A DNA stretch of 64,000 nt from Cyrtodaria siliqua (lineage: Eukaryota > Mollusca > Bivalvia > Adapedonta > Hiatellidae), in contig JAWPHD010000233.1 in NCBI GenBank assembly GCA_037043455.1, positions 1 to 64,000 of the forward strand, in the 5' to 3' direction. The position numbers and the translations under genes were made by a program. This document shows positions 38,569-53,739 of the stretch, piece after piece; positions within the stretch are counted from its first letter, which is position 1, and each line of letters starts with the position of its first letter. Under the pieces are notes generated by a model. That model ran no database searches and was not told where the DNA came from. It saw nothing but the letters and a program-made list of their open reading frames with translations.

Positions 38569-41029
38569 ATGCACAGTTAGTCCCGTCTATTGAGGAGTGA
38601 AGTCATTTTGTAATACATGCACAGTTAGTCCCGTCTAGTGAAGAGTGGAGTCATTTTGTAATACGTGCACAGTTAGTCCCGTCTATTGAAGAATGAAGTC
38701 ATTGTGTAATACATGCATAGGTAGTCCCGTCTATTGAAGAGTGGAGTCATTTTGTAATACGTGCACAGTTGGACCCGTCTTTTGAAGAGTGAAGTCATTT
38801 TATAATACGTGCACAGTTAGTCCCGTCTATTGGAGAGTGAAGTCAATTTGTAATACGTGCACAGTTAGTCCCGTCTACTGGAGAGTGAAGTCATTTTGTA
38901 ATACATGTGCAATTAGTCCCGTCTATTGGAGAAAGAAGTCATTTTGTAATACATGCACAGTTAGTCCCGTCTATAGATGGGTGAAGTCACTTTGTAATAC
39001 ATGCACAGTTAGTCCCGTCTTTTGAAGAATGAAGTCATTGTGTAATACATGCACAGGTAGTCCGGCCTATTGAAGAGTGGAGTCATTTTCTAATACATGC
39101 ACAATTATTCCCGTCTATTGGAGAGTGAAGTCATTTTGTAATATATGCACAGTTAGTCCCGTCTATAGAAGGGTGAAGGCACTTTGTAATACATGCACAG
39201 TTAGTCCCGTCTTTTGAAGAATGAAGTCATTGTTTAATACATGCACAGGTAGTCCCGTCTATTTAAGAGTGAAGCCATTTCGTAATACTTGCACAGTTAG
39301 TCAAGATTTAGAAGAGTGAAGTCATTTTGTAATACATTCACAGTTAGTCCCGTCTATTGAAGAGGGAGGTCATTTTTTAATACATGCACAGTTAATCCCG
39401 TCTATTGAAGAGTGAAGTCATTTTCTAAGACATGCACAGTTAGTCCCGTATATTAAAGAGTGAAGTCATTTTCTAATACATACACCGTTAGTCCCATCTA
39501 TAGAAGAGTAAAGTTATTTTGTAATACATGCACAGTTAGTCCCGTCTATTGAAGAGTGAAGTCATGTTGTAATACGTGCACAGTTAGTCCCGTCTAGTGA
39601 AGAGTGAAGTCATTTTGTAATACGTGCACTGTTAGTCACGTCTATAGAAGAGTGAAGTCATTTTGTAATACGTGCACAGTTAGTCCCGTCTATTGGAGAG
39701 TGAAGTCATTTTGCAATATGTGCACAATTAGTCCATTCTATTGAAGAGTGAAGTCACTTTGTAAAAAGGTTCACAGTTAGTCCCGTCTATTGAAGAGTGA
39801 AGTCATTTTTTAATACATGCACAGTTAGTCCCGCCTATTGAAGAGTGAAGTAATTTACTACTACATGCACCGTTAGTACCGTCTATAGAAGAGTGACGTC
39901 ATTTTGTAATACATGCACAGTCAGTCCAGTCTATTGAAGAGCGAATTCATTTTGTAATACTGGCACAGTTAGTCCCGTCTATTGAAGAGTGAAGTCATTT
40001 TGTAATACGTGCACAGTTAGTCCCGTCTATTGAAGAGTGAAGTCATTTTGTAATACGTGCACTGTTAGTCCCATCTATAGAAAAGTGAATTCATTTTGTA
40101 AAACGTGCACAGTTAGTCCCGTCTATTGAAGAGTGACGTCATTTGGTAATACATGCACAGTTAGTTTCGTCTATAGAAGATTGAAGTCATTTTGTAATAT
40201 ATGCACAGTCTGTCCCGTCTATTGGAAAGTGAAGTCATTTTGTAATACATGCACAGTTAGTCCCGTCTATTAAAGAGTGAAGTCATTTTTTAATACATGC
40301 ACAGTTAGTCCCGTCTATTGAAGAGTGAAGTAATTTACTACTACATGCACCGTTAGTCCCGTCTATAGAAGAGTGAAGTCATTTTGTAATACATGTACAG
40401 TCAGTCCAGTCTATTGAAGAGCGAATACATTTTGTAATACTGGCACAGTTAGTCCCGTCTATTGAAGAGTGAAGTCATTTTGTAATACGTGCACAGTTAG
40501 TCCCGTCTATTGAAGAGTGAAGTCAATTTGTAATACGTGCACAGTTAGTCCCATCTATAGAAGAGTGAAGTCATTTTGTAAAACGTGCACAGTTAGTCCC
40601 GTCAGTTGGATAGTGAATTCATTTTGTAATACATGCACAGTTAGTCCCGTCTATTGTAGAGTGACGTCATTTGTTATTACATGCACAGTTAGTTTCGTCT
40701 ATAGAAGATTGAAGTCATTTTGTAATATATGCACAGTCTGTCCCGTCTATTGGAAAGTGAAGTCATTTTGTAATACATGCACAGTCAGTAACGTCTATTG
40801 AAGAGTGAGGTCATTTTTAATACATGCTCAGTTAGTCCCGTTTATTGAAGAGTTAAGTCATTTACTACTACATGCACCGTTAGTCCCGTCTATAGAAAAG
40901 TGAAGTCATTTTGTAATACATGCACAGTCAGTCCCGTCTATTGAAAAGCGAAGTCATTTTGAAATACATGTACAGTCAGTCCAGTCTATTGAAAAGCGAA
41001 GTCATTTTGAAATACTGGCACAGATAGTC

Positions 41030-44000
41030 ACGTCTATTGGAGAGTGAAGTCATTTTGTAATACATGCACAGTTAGTCCCGTCTATTGGAGAGTGAAGTCA
41101 TTTTGTAATACATGCACAGTTAGTCACTTCTTTTGAAGAGTGAAGTCATTTTGTAATACGTGCACAGTTAGTCCCATCTATTTAAGAGTGTAGTCATTTT
41201 GTAATACATGCACAATTAGTCCCGTCTATAGAAGAGTGAAGTCATGTTATAATACGTGCACAGTTAGTCCCGCCTATTAAAGAGTGACGTCATTTTGTAA
41301 TACACGCACAGTTAGTCCCATCTATTGGAGAGTGAAGTCATTTTGTAATACATGCACAGTTAGTCCCGTCTATAGAAGAGTGAAGTCATTTCATAATATG
41401 TGCACAGTTAGTTCCGTCTATTTAAGAGTGAAGTAATCTTGTAATACGTGCACAGTTAGTACCGTCTACTGTATTGTGAAGTATTCTAGTAATACATGCA
41501 CTGTTAGTCCCGTCTATTGGAGAGTGAAGTCATTTTTAATACATGCTTAGTTAGTCCCGTATATTGAAGAGTGAAGTCATTTACTACTACATCCACCGTT
41601 AGTCCCGTCTACAGAAGAGTGAAGTCATTTTGTAATACATACACAGTTAGTCCCGTCTATTGAAGAGTGAATTCATTTTGTAATACATTCACACTTAGTC
41701 TCGTCTATTGAAGAGTGAAGTCAGTGCACAGTCAGTCCCGTCTATTGTAGAGCGAAGTCATATTGTAATACATGCACAATTGGTCCCGACTAATGAAGAG
41801 TGAAGTCATTTTGGTATACGTACACAGTTAGTCCCGTCTATTGAGGAGTGAAGTCATTTTGTAATACGTGCCTATACAGGAATTAAGTCATTTTGTAATA
41901 CGTGCACAGTTAGTCCCGTCTGTTGAAGAGTGAAGTCATTTTGTAATAGGTGCACAGTTAGTCCCGTCTATTGAAGAGTGAAATCATTTTGTAATACGTG
42001 CTTATAGAGGAGTGAAGTCATTTTGTAATACGTACACAGTTAGTCCCGTCTATTGAAGAATGAAGTCATATTGTAGTACATGCACATTTGTCCCGTCTGT
42101 TGAAGAGTGAGGTCATTTTGTAATACTTGCACTGTTAGTCCCGTCTATTGGAGAGTGAAGTCATTTTGCAATATGTGCACAATTAGTCCATTCTATTGAA
42201 GAGTGAAGTCATTTTGTAATACGTGCACAGTCAGTCCCGTCTATTGAAGAGTGAGGTCATTTTTAATATATGCTCAGTTAGTCCCGACTATTGAAGAGTT
42301 AAGTCATTTACTACTACATGCACCGTTAGTCCCGTCTATAGAAGAGTGAAGTCATTTTGTAATACATGCACAGTCAGTCGCGTCTATTGAAAAGCGAAGT
42401 CATTTTGAAATACTGGCACAGTTAGTAACGTCTATTGAAGTGTGAAGTCATTTTGTAATATATGCACAGTTAGTCCCGTCTATTGAATACATGCACAGTT
42501 AGTCCCGTCTATTGGAGAATGAAGTCATAGTGTAATACATGCACAGTTAGTTCCGTCTCTAGAAGAGTGAAGTCATTTTGAAATACATGCACAGTTTGTT
42601 ACGACTATTTGAGAGTGAATTCATTTTGTAAAAATGACATAGTTAGTCCCGTCTATTGAAGAGTGAAGAAGTCATTTCGTAATACGTACACAGTTAGTCC
42701 CGTCTATAGAAGAGTGAAGTCATTTTGTAATACGTGCAAAGTTAGTCTCGTCTATTGAAGAATGAAGTCATTTTGTAATACGTGCACAGTTAGTCCTGTC
42801 TATTGAAGAGTGAAGTCATTTTGTAATACGTGCACAGTTAGTCCCGTCTATAGAAGAGTGAAGTCATTTTGTAATACGTGCACAGTTAGTCTCGTCTATT
42901 GAAGAGTGAAGTCATTTTGTAATACGTGCACTGTTAGTCCCATCTATAGAAAAATGAATTCATTTTGTAAAACGTGCACAGTTAGTCCCGTCTATTGAAG
43001 AGTGACGTCATTTGGTAATACATGCACAGTTAGTTTCGTCTATAGAAGATTGAAGTCATTTTGTAATATATGCACAGTCTTCCCGTCTATTGGAAAGTGA
43101 AGTCATTTTGTAATACATGCACAGTTAGTCCCGTCTATAGACGAGTGAAGTCATTTTGTTATACATGCACAGTTAGTCCCGTCTATTGAAGAATGAAGTC
43201 ATTTTTTAATACATGCACAGTTAGTCCCGTCTATTGAAGAGTGAAGTAATTTACTACTACATGCACCGTTAGTCCCGTCTATAGAAGAGTGAAGTCATTT
43301 TGTAATACATGTACAGTCAGTCCAGTATATTGAAGAGCGAATACATTTTGTAATACTGGCACAGTTAGTCCCGTCTATTGAAGAGTGAAGTCATTTTGTA
43401 ATACGTGCACAGTTAGTCCCGTCTATTGAAGAGTGAAGTCAATTTGTAATACGTGCACAGTTAGTCCCATCTATAGAAGAGTGAAGTCATTTTGTAAAAC
43501 GTGCACAGTTAGTCCCGTCAGTTGGATAGTGAATTCATTTTGTAATACATGCACAGTTAGTCCCGTCTATTGAAGAGTGACGTCATTTGGTATTACATGC
43601 ACAGTTAGATTCGTATATAGAAGATTGAAGTCATTTTGTAATATATGCACAGTCTGTCCCGTCTATTAGAAAGTGAAGTCATTTTGTAATATATGCACAG
43701 TTAGTAACGTCTATTGAAGAGTGAGGTCATTTTTAATACATGCTCAGTTAGTCCCGTTTATTGAATAGTTAAGTCATTTACTACTACATGCACCGTTAGT
43801 CCCGTCTATTGAAAAGCGAAGTCATTTTGAAATACTGGCACAGTTAGTCCCGTCTATTGAAGTGTGAAGTCATTTTGTAATACGTGGACAGTTAGTCCCG
43901 TCTATTGGAAAGTGAAGTCATTTTGTAATACATGCACAGTTAGTCACTTCTTTTGAAGTGTGAAGTCATTTTGTAATACGTGCACAGTTAGTCCCATTTA

Positions 44001-45520
44001 TTTAAGAGTGAAGTCATTTTGTAATACATGCACAATTAGTCCCGTCTATAGAAGAGTGAAGTCATGTTATAATACGTGCACAGTTAGTCCCGCCTATTAA
44101 AGAGTGACGTCATTTTGTAATACACGCACGGTTAGTCCCATCTATTGGAGAGTGAAGTCATTTTGTAATACATGCACAGTTAGTCCCGTCTATAGAAGAG
44201 TGAAGTCATTTTATAATATGTGCACAGTTAAATCCGTCTATTTAAGAGTGAAGTAATCTTGTAATACGTGCACAGTTAGTACCGTCTACTGTATTGTGAA
44301 ATTTCTTGTAATACATGCACTGTTAGTCCCGTTTATTGGAGAGTGAAGTCATTTTTAATACATGCTCAGTTAGTCCCGTATATTGAAGAGTGAAGTCATT
44401 TACTACTACATCCACCGTTAGTCCCGTCTACAGAAGAGTGAAGTCATTTTGTAATACATGCACAGTTAGTCCCGTCTATTGAAGAGTGAATTCATTTTGT
44501 AATACATTCACAGTTAGTCTCGTCTATTGAAGAGTGAAGTCAGTGCACAGTCAGTCCCGTCTATTGAAGAGCGAAGTCATATTGTAATACATGCACAACT
44601 GGTCCCGTCTAATGAAGAGTGAAGTAATTTTGGTATACGTACACAGTTAGTCCCGTCTATTGAGGAGTGAGGTAATTTTGTAATACGTGCCTATACAGGA
44701 ATTAAGTCATTTTGTAATACGTGCACAGTTAGTCCCGTCTGTTGAAGAGTGAAGTCATTTTGTAATAGGTGCACAGTTAGTCCCGTCTATTGAATAGTGA
44801 AATCATTTTGTAATACGTTCTTATAGAGGAGTGAAGTCATTTTGTAATACGTACACAGTTAGTCCCGTCTATTGAAGAATGAAGTCATATTGTAGTACAT
44901 GCACATTTGTCCCGTCTATTGAAGAGTGAAGTCATTTTGTAATACTTGCACTGTTAGTCCCGTCTATTGGAGAGTGAAGTCATTTTGCAATATGTGCACA
45001 ATTAGTCCATTCAATTGAAGAGTGTAGTAATTTTGTAATACGTGCACAGTTAGTCCCGTCTATTGAAGAGTGAGGTCATTTTTAATATATGCTCAGTTAG
45101 TCCCGTCTATTGAAGAGTTAAGTCATTTACTACTACATGCACCGTTAGTCCCGTCTATAGAAGAGTGAAGTCATTTTGTAATACATGCACAGTCAGTCGC
45201 GTCTATTGAAAAGCGAAGTCATTTTGAAATACTGGCACAGTTAGTAAAGTCTATTGAAGTGTGAAGTCATTTTGTAATATATGCACAGTTAGTCCCGTCT
45301 ATTGAATACATGCACAGTTAGTCCCGTCTATTGGAGAATGAAGTCATAGTGTAATACATGCACACTTAGTTCCGTCTATAGAAGAGTGAAGTCATTTTGA
45401 AATACATGCACAGTTTGTTACGACTAGTTGAGAGTGAATTCATTTTGTAATAATGGCATAGTTAGTCCCGTCTATTGAAGAGTGAAGTCATTTCGTAATA
45501 CGTGCACAGTTAGTCCCGTC
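41030..45520 (+). repeat. Higher-order duplication inside the satellite, ~2.82 kb period
   Basis: Rare variant marks recur at a fixed distance: TAGTCACTTCTTTTGAAG at 41121 and 43941, CCTATACAGGAATTAAGTCA at 41871 and 44690, TATTGAATACATGCACAG at 42481 and 45300. All three are 2819-2820 bases apart. A neighbouring mark, GTCAGTTGGATAGTGAATTC, repeats at 40601 and about 43517 (about 2916 bases), indicating indels of whole monomers at the edge of the block. Confidence 0.85.
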
Positions 45521-47734
45521 TATTGTAGAGTGAAGTCATTTTGTAATACGTGCACAGTTAGTCCCGTCTATAGAAGAGTGAAGTCATTTTGTAATACGTG
45601 CAAAGTTAGTCTCGTCTATTGAAGAATGAAGTCATTTTGTAATACGTGCACAGTTAGTCCCGTCTATTGAAGAGTGAAGTCATTTTGTAATACGTGCACA
45701 GTTAGTCCCGTCTATAGAAGAGTGAAGTCATTTTGTAATACGTGCAAAGTTAGTCTCGTCTATTGAAGAATGAAGTCATTTTGTAATACGTGCACATTTA
45801 GTTCCGTCTATTGAAGAGTGAAGTCATTTTGTAATACGTGCACAGTTAGTCCCGTCTATAGAAGAGTGAAGTCATTTTATAATACTTGCACAGTTAGTCC
45901 CGTCTATAGAAGAGTAAAGTCATTTTGTAATACGTGCAAAGTTAGTCTCGTCTATTGAAGAATGAAGTCATTTTGTTATATATGCACAGTCTGTCCCGTC
46001 TATTGGAAAGTGAAGTCATTTTGTAATACATGCACAGTTAGTCCCGTCTATAGACGAGTGAAGTCATTTTATAATACTTGCACAGTTAGTCCCGTCTATT
46101 GAAGAGTGAAGTCATTTTTTAATACATGCACAGTTAGTCCCGTCTATTGAAGAGTGAAGTAATTTACTACTACATGCACCGTTAGTCCCGTCTATAGAAG
46201 AGTGAAGTCATTTTGTAATACATGAACAGTCAGTCCAGTCTATTGAAGATCGAATACATTTTGTAATACTGGCACAGTTAGTCCAATATATTGAAGCATG
46301 AAGTCATTTTGTAGAACATGCACAGTAAGTCCCGTCTATTGGAGAGTGAAGTCATTTTGTAATACATTCACAGTTAGTCCCGTCTATTGAAGAGTGAAGT
46401 CATCTTGTAATGCATGCACAGTTTGTCCCGTCTATAGAAGAGTGAAGTCATTTTATAATACTTGCACAGTTAGTCCCGTCTATTGAAGAGTGAAGTCATT
46501 TTTTAATACATGCACAGTTAGTCCCGTCTATTGAAGAGTGAAGTAATTTACTACTACATGCACCGTTAGTCCCGTCTTTAGAAGAGTGAAGTCATTTTGT
46601 AATACATGTACAGTCAGTCCAGTCTATTGAAGAGCGAATACATTTTGTAATACTGGCACAGTTAGTCCCGTCTATTGAAGAGTGAAGTCATTTTATAGTA
46701 CATGCACAGTGAGTCCCGTCTATTGAAGAGTAAAATCATTTTGCAATACATGCACAGTTAGTCCAATATATTAAAGCATGAAGTCATTTTGTAGAACATG
46801 CACAGTAAGTCCCGTCTATAGAAGAATGAAGTCATATTGTAATATATGCACAGTTAGTCCCGTCTATTGGAAAGTGAAGTCATTTTTAATACATGCACAG
46901 TTAGTCTCGTCTATTTAAGAATGAAGTCATTTTCTAATACGTAGACAGTTAGTCCCGTCTATTGAAGAGTGAAGTCATCTTGTAATGCATGCACAGTTTG
47001 TCCCGTCTATAGAAGAGTGAAGTCATTTTATAATACTTTCACAGTTAGTCCCGTCTATTGAAGAATGAAGTCATTTTGTAGTACATGCAAAGTGAGTCCC
47101 GTCTATTGGAGAGTGAATTCTTTTTGTAATACATGCACAGTTAGTCACGTTTATTGAAGAGCGAAGTTATGTTGTAATACGTGCACAGTTAGTCCCATCT
47201 ATTTTAGAGTGAAGTCATTTTGTAATACATCCAAATTAGTCCCGTCTATAGAAGAGAGAAGTCATTTCTTAATACATGCAAAGTTTATCTCATATATTGG
47301 AGAGTGAAGTCATTTTGTAATACATGCACAGTCAGTCCCGTCTTTGGACAAGTGAAGTCATTTTGTAATACATGCACAGTTAGTCCCGTCTATTGGAGAG
47401 TGAAATCATTTTGTAATACGTGCACATTCAGTCCCGTCTATAGAAGAGTGCAGTCATTTTGTAAAACATGCACAGTTAGTCCCGTCAATTGGATAGTGAA
47501 TTCATTTTGTAATACATGCACAGTTAGTCCCGTCTATTGAAGAGTGACGTCATTTGGTAATACATGCACAGTTAGTGCCGTCTATTGGAGAGTGAAGCCA
47601 TTTTGTAATACATGCACTGTTAGTGCCGTCTATTGGAGAGTGAAGCCATTTTGTAATACATGCACAGTTAGTCCCGTATATTGGATAGTGAAGCCATTTT
47701 GTTATACATGCACAGTTAGTCCCGTCTATTGAAG

Positions 47735-48178
47735 TGCCCTTAATGGTGTATTCTCTTACTGCTCTGGCTTCCGCCACGTCATTGAGTACCTTCATTGTGG
47801 CTTTCTAGCCTATTGTTTTTTTGTATTAAATTTACATGATCATATTTGTGTTTTACTTATATTGCCTTTTGATGCTGCCTTGTTGGTTAGAGATTAGATC
47901 ATGGCGGGGATTTGTTTATTTACACTGTCCTGTTTTAATGGGAGGACAGTAGGGTAAGTGTGAGGTTTGGTGCACATTAGAACCAGTGGCCTACTTTGCC
48001 ACTGACCGTTCCAAGGCGGTAGCCCTATTGTCAACTCTTTTGTATTTGTGATGTCGTATGCATTTTTTATTACTTTTGCCTTTTCGTTTGTTTGTTTGCG
48101 TGTTTGTTTTTGTGTTTTGTGGTTGACTGTCGTCCTTGAATGCTGCTTTCCCTCTCCGACATTTTTATCCTTCCTTGG
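47735..48178. other. Non-satellite island 1 in the array
   Basis: About 440 bases of unrelated sequence interrupt the monomers. The part at about 47838-47912 (GTGTTTTACTTATATTGCC, TGCTGCCTTGTTGGTTAGAG, GGCGGGGAT) recurs in island 2, and TTTATTTACACTGTCC recurs near 63640. No protein is supported. Probably a dispersed element inserted before or during array growth. Confidence 0.8.
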
Positions 48179-48761
48179 AATACATGCACAGTTAGTCCCG
48201 TCTATTGGAGAATGAAGTCATTTGTAATACGAGCACAGTTAGTCCCGTCTATTGAAGAGTGAAGTCATTTTGTAATATATGCACTGTTAGTCCCGTCTAT
48301 TGAAGAGTGAAGTCATTTTGTAATATATGCACATTCAGTCCCGTCTCTTGGAGAGTGAAGTCATTTTTAATATATGCACAGTTAGTCTCGTCTATTGAAG
48401 AATGAAGTCATTTTGTAATACGTAGACAGTTAGTACCGTCTATTGAAGAGTGAAGTCATTTTGTAATATATGCACAGTTAGTCCCGTCTATTGGAGAGTG
48501 AAGTCATTTTTAATACATGCCCCGTTAGTCTCGTCTATTGAAGAATGAAGTCATTTTGTAATACGTAGACAGTTAGTACCGTCTATTGAAGAGTGAAGTC
48601 ATTTTGTAATACGTGCACGGTTAGTCCCGTCTATTGAATAGTGAAGTCATTTTGTAATACTTGCACAGTTAGTCCCGTCTATTGAAGTGTTATGTCATTT
48701 TGTAATACATGCACAGTTAGTCCCGTCTATTGAAGAGTGGAGTCAATTTCTAATGCATGTA

Positions 48762-49686
48762 CTACAAAATGACTTGACTCTTCAATAGACGGTACTAACT
48801 GTCTACGTATTACGAAATGACTTCAGTCTTCAACAGACGGGACTAACTGTGTACGTATTACAAAATGACTTCACTCTTCAACAGACGGGACTAACTGTGC
48901 ACGTATTACAAAATGACTTCACTCTTCAACAGACGGGACTAACTGTGTAGGTATTACGAAATGACATCAGTCTTCAGTAGACGGGACTAACTGTGCACGT
49001 ATTACAAAATGACTTCACTCTTCAACAGACGGGACTAACTGTGTACGTATTACGAAATGACATAACACTTCAATAGACGGAACTAACTGTGCATGTATCA
49101 GAAAATGACTTCACTCTCCAATAGACGGTTATAACTGTGCACGTATTACAAAATGACTTCACTCTTCAATAGACGGTACTAACTGTCTACGTATTACAAA
49201 ATGACTTCATTCTTCAATAGACGGGACTAACTGTGTACGTATTACGAAATGACTTCACTCTTCAATAGACGGGACTAACTGTGCACGTATTACAAAATGA
49301 CTTCACTCTTCAATAGACGGTACTAACTGTCTACGTATTAGAAAATGACTTCATTCTTAAATAGACGAGACTAACTGTGCATGTATTAAAAATGACTTCA
49401 CTCTCCAATAGACGGGACTAACTGTGCATATATTACAATATGACTTCATTCTTCTATAGACGGGACTAACTGTGCATGTATCAGAAAATGACTTCACTCT
49501 CCAATAGACGGTACTAACTGTGCACGTATTACAAAATGACTTCACTCTTCAATAGACGGTACTAACTGTCTACGTATTACAAAATGACTTCATTCTTCAA
49601 AAGACGGGACTAACAGTGCATATATTACAAAATGACTTCACTCTTCAATAGACGGGACTAACTGTGCAAGTATTACAAAATGACTT
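48762..49686 (-). repeat. Inverted block of satellite monomers
   Basis: For about 920 bases the monomer reads in the opposite orientation (CAAAATGACTTCACTCTTCA, ATAGACGGGACTAACTGTGC). Forward orientation stops at about 48761 (TCTAATGCATGTA) and resumes at about 49687 (TAATGCATGTAGAGTTAGTC). Monomers inside include marks such as CTGTCTACGTATTA that are the complement of forward monomers at 48420 and 48565, so the block probably came from the adjacent 48.2-48.7 kb portion. Confidence 0.9.
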
Positions 49687-50639
49687 CTAATGCATGTAGA
49701 GTTAGTCCCGTCTATTGAAGAGTGAAGTCATTGTGTAATACATGCACAGTTAGTCCCGTCTATTGAAGAGTGAAGTCATTTCGTAATACGTACACAGTTA
49801 GTCCCGTCTATTGAAGAGTGAAGTCATTTTGTAATATATGCACAGTTAGTCCCGTCTATAGAAGAGTGAAGTCATTTTGTAGTACATGCACAGTTAGTCC
49901 CGTTTATTGAAAAATGAAATCATTTTGTAATACAAGCACAGTTGGTCCCGTCTATTGAAGTGTTATGTCATTTTGTAATACATGCACAGTTAGTCCCGTC
50001 TATTGAAGAGTGGAGTCAATTTCTAATGCATGTAGAGTTAGTCCCGTCTATTGAAGAGTGAAGTCATTGTGTAATACATGCACAGTTAGTCCCGTCTATT
50101 GAAGAGTGAAGTCATTTCGTAATACTTGCACAGTTAGTCTCGTCTATTGAAGTGTGAAGTAATTTTCTAATATATGCACCGTTACTCCTGTCTATTCTAG
50201 AGTGAAATCATTTTTTAATACATGCACAGTTAGTCCCGTGTATTGAAGGGTGAAGTCATTTTGTAATACGTGCACAGTTCGTCCCGTCTATTGAAGAGTG
50301 AACTCAGTTTACATTTTGTAATACATGCACAGTCAGTCCCGTCTATTGAAGAGTGAAGTCATTTTCTAAAACATGCACAGTTAGTCTCTTCTATTGAAGA
50401 GTGAAGTCAATTTCTAAGACATGCACTGTTAGTCCCGTCTATTGAAGAGTGAAGTCATTTTCTAATGCATACACATTCAGTCCCGTTTATAGAAGAGTGA
50501 AGAGTGAAGTCATTTTCTAACGTATTGAAAGTTAGTCCCGTATTTTGAAGAGTGAAATCATTGTGTAATACATGCACAGTTAGTCCCGTCTATAGAAGAG
50601 TGAAGTCATTTTGTAATTCATGCACAGTTAGTCCCGCCT

Positions 50640-53480
50640 ATTGAAGCATGAAATCATTTTGTAATACATGCACAGTTAGGCCCGTCTATAGATGAGTGAA
50701 ATTATTTTCTAATGCATGTACAGTTAGTCCCGTCTATAGAAGACTGAAGTCATTTTGTAATACATGCACAGATAGTCCCGTCTATTGAAGAGTGAATCAT
50801 ACTGTAATACATGCAGAGTTAGTCCCGTCTATTGAAGAGTGAAGTCATTTTGTAATACATGCACAGTTAGTCCTACCTATTGAAGCATGAAATCATTTTG
50901 TAATACATGCACAGTTAGTCCCGTCTATAGAAGAGTAAAATTGTTTTCTAATGCATGCACAGTTAGTCCCGTCTATAGAAGAGTGAAGTCATTTTGTAAT
51001 ACATGCACAGATAGACCCGTCTATTGAAGAGTGAATCATATTTTAATACACGCACAGTTAGTCCCGTCTATCGAAGAGTGAAGTCATTGCGTAATACATG
51101 CACAGTTAGTCCCGTAGATAAAAGAGTGAAGTCATTGCGTAATACATGCACAGTTAATCCCGTCAATTGGATAGTGAACTCATTTTGTAATAAATGCACA
51201 GTAGTCCCGTCTATAGAAGAGTGAAGTCATTTTGTAATACGTGCACAGTTAGTCCCGTCTATTGAAGAGTGGAGTAATTATGTAATACATGCACTGTTAG
51301 TCCCGTCTATTGAAGAGTGGAGTCATTTTCCAATAGATACACAGTCCCGTCTATATTAGAGGGAATTCATTTGGTAATGCATGCACAGTTAGTCCCGTCT
51401 ATTGGGGAGTGAATTCAGATTGTAATACATGCACAGTTAGTCCCGTATATTGGCTAGTGAAGTCATTTTGTAATACGTGCACAGTTAGTCCCGTCTATTG
51501 AAGAGTAAAGTCATTATGTAATACATGCACAGTTAGTCCCGTCTATTGAAGAGTAAAGTCATTATGTAATACATGCACAGTTAATCCCGTCTATAGAAGA
51601 GTGAAGTCATTTTGTAATTCATGCACAGTTAGTCCCGCCTATTGAAGCATGAAATCATTTTGTAATACATGCACAGTTAGGCCCGTCTATAGATGAGTGA
51701 AATTATTTTCTAATGCATGCACAGTTAGTCCCGTCTATAGAAGATTGAAGTCATTTTGTAATACATGCACAGATAGTCCCGTCTATTGAAGAGTGAATCA
51801 TACTGTAATACATGCAGAGTTAGTCCCGTCTATTGAAGAGTGAAGTCATTTTGTAATACATGCACAGTTAGTCCTACCTATTGAAGCATGAAATCATTTT
51901 GTAATACATGCACAGTTAGTCCCGTCTATAGAAGAGTAAAATTATTTTCTAATGCATGCACAGTTAGTCCCGTCTATAGAAGAGTGAAGTCATTTTGTAA
52001 TACATGCACAGATAGAACCGTCTATTGAAGAGTGAATCATATTTTAATACATGCACAGTTAGTCCCGTCTATCGAAGAGTGAAGTCATTGTGTAATACAT
52101 GCACAGTTAGTCCCGTAGATAAAAGAGTTAAGTCATTTTGTAATACATGCATAGTTAGTCCTGTCAATTGGATAGTGAACTCATTTTGTAATAAATGCAC
52201 AGTAGTCCCGTCTATAGAAGAGTGCAGTCATTTTGTAATACCTGCACAGTTAGTCCCGTCTATTGAAGAGTGGAGTAATTATGTAATACATGCACTGTTA
52301 GTCCCGTCTATTGAAGAGTGGAGTCATTTTCCAATAGATACACAGTTAGTCCCGTCTATTGGGGAGTGAACTCAGATTGTAATACATGCACAGTTAGTCC
52401 CGTATATTGGCTAGTGAAGTCATTTTGTAATACGTGCACAGTTAGTCCCGTCTATTGAAGAGTAAAGTCATTATGTAATACATGCACAATTAGTCCCGTC
52501 TATTGAAGAGTAAAGTCATTATGTAATACATGCACAGTTAATCCCGTCTATAGAAGAGTGAAGTCATTTTGTAATTCATGCACAGTTAGTCCCGCCTATT
52601 GAAGCATGAAATCATTTTGTAATACATGCACAGTTAGGCCCGTCTATAGATGAGTGAAATTATTTTCTAATGCATGCACAGTTAGTCCCGTCTATAGAAG
52701 ATTTAAGTCATTGTGTAATACATGCACAGATAGTCCCGTCTATTGAAGAGTGAATCATACTGTAATACATGCAGAGTTAGTCCCGTCTATTGAAGAGTGA
52801 AGTCATTTTGTAATACATGCCCAGTAAGTCCTACCTATTGAAGCATGAAATCATTTTGTAATACATGCACAGTTAGTCCCGTCTATAGAAGAGTAAAATT
52901 ATTTTCTAATGCATGCACTGTTAGTCCCGTCTATAGAAGAGTGAAGTCATTTTGTAATACATGCACAGATAGACCCGTCTATTGAAGAGTGAATCATAGT
53001 TTAATACATGCACAGTTAGTCCCGTCTATCGAAGAGTGAAGTCATTGTGTAATACATGCACAGTTAGTCCCGTAGATAAAAGAGTGAAGTCATTTTGTAA
53101 TACATGCACAGTTAGTCCCGTCAATTGGATAGTGAACTCATTTTGTACTAAATGCACAGTAGTCCCGTCTATAGAAGAGTGAAGTCATTTTGTAATACGT
53201 GCACAGTTAGTCCCGTCTATTGAAGAGTGGAGTAATTATGTAATACATGCACTGTTAGTCCCGTCTATTGAAGAGTGGAGTCATTTTCCAATAGATACAC
53301 AGTTAGTCCCGTCTATATTAGAGGGAATTCATTTTGTAATGCATGCACAGTTAGTCCCGTCTATTGGGGAGTGAACTCAGATTGTAATACATGCACAGTT
53401 AGTCCCGTATATTGGCTAGTGAAGTCATTTTGTAATACGTGCACAGTTAGTCCCGTCTATTGAAGAGTAAAGTCATTATG
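50640..53480 (+). repeat. Higher-order repeat, ~0.96-1.0 kb unit, three copies
   Basis: The mark GTAGATAAAAGAGT occurs at about 51114, 52115 and 53072, spaced 1001 and 957 bases (20-21 monomers). Other recurring marks are GAATCATACTGTAATACATG and CAATTGGATAGTGAACTCAT. The second copy lacks one monomer present in the first and third (TATATTAGAGGGAATTCATT), accounting for the shorter spacing. Confidence 0.9.
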
Positions 53481-53739
53481 TAATACATGCACAGTTAGTC
53501 CCGTCTATTGAAGAGTAAAGTCATTATGTAATACATGCACAGTTAGTCCCGTCTATTGAAGAGTAAAGTCATTATGTAATACATGCACAGTTAGTCCCGT
53601 CTATTGAAGAGTAAAGTCATTATGTAATACATGCACAGTTAGTCCCGTCTATTGAAGAGTAAAGTCATTATGTAATACATGCACAGTTAGTCCCGTCTAT
53701 TGAAGAGTAAAGTCATTATGTAATACATGCACAGTTAGT

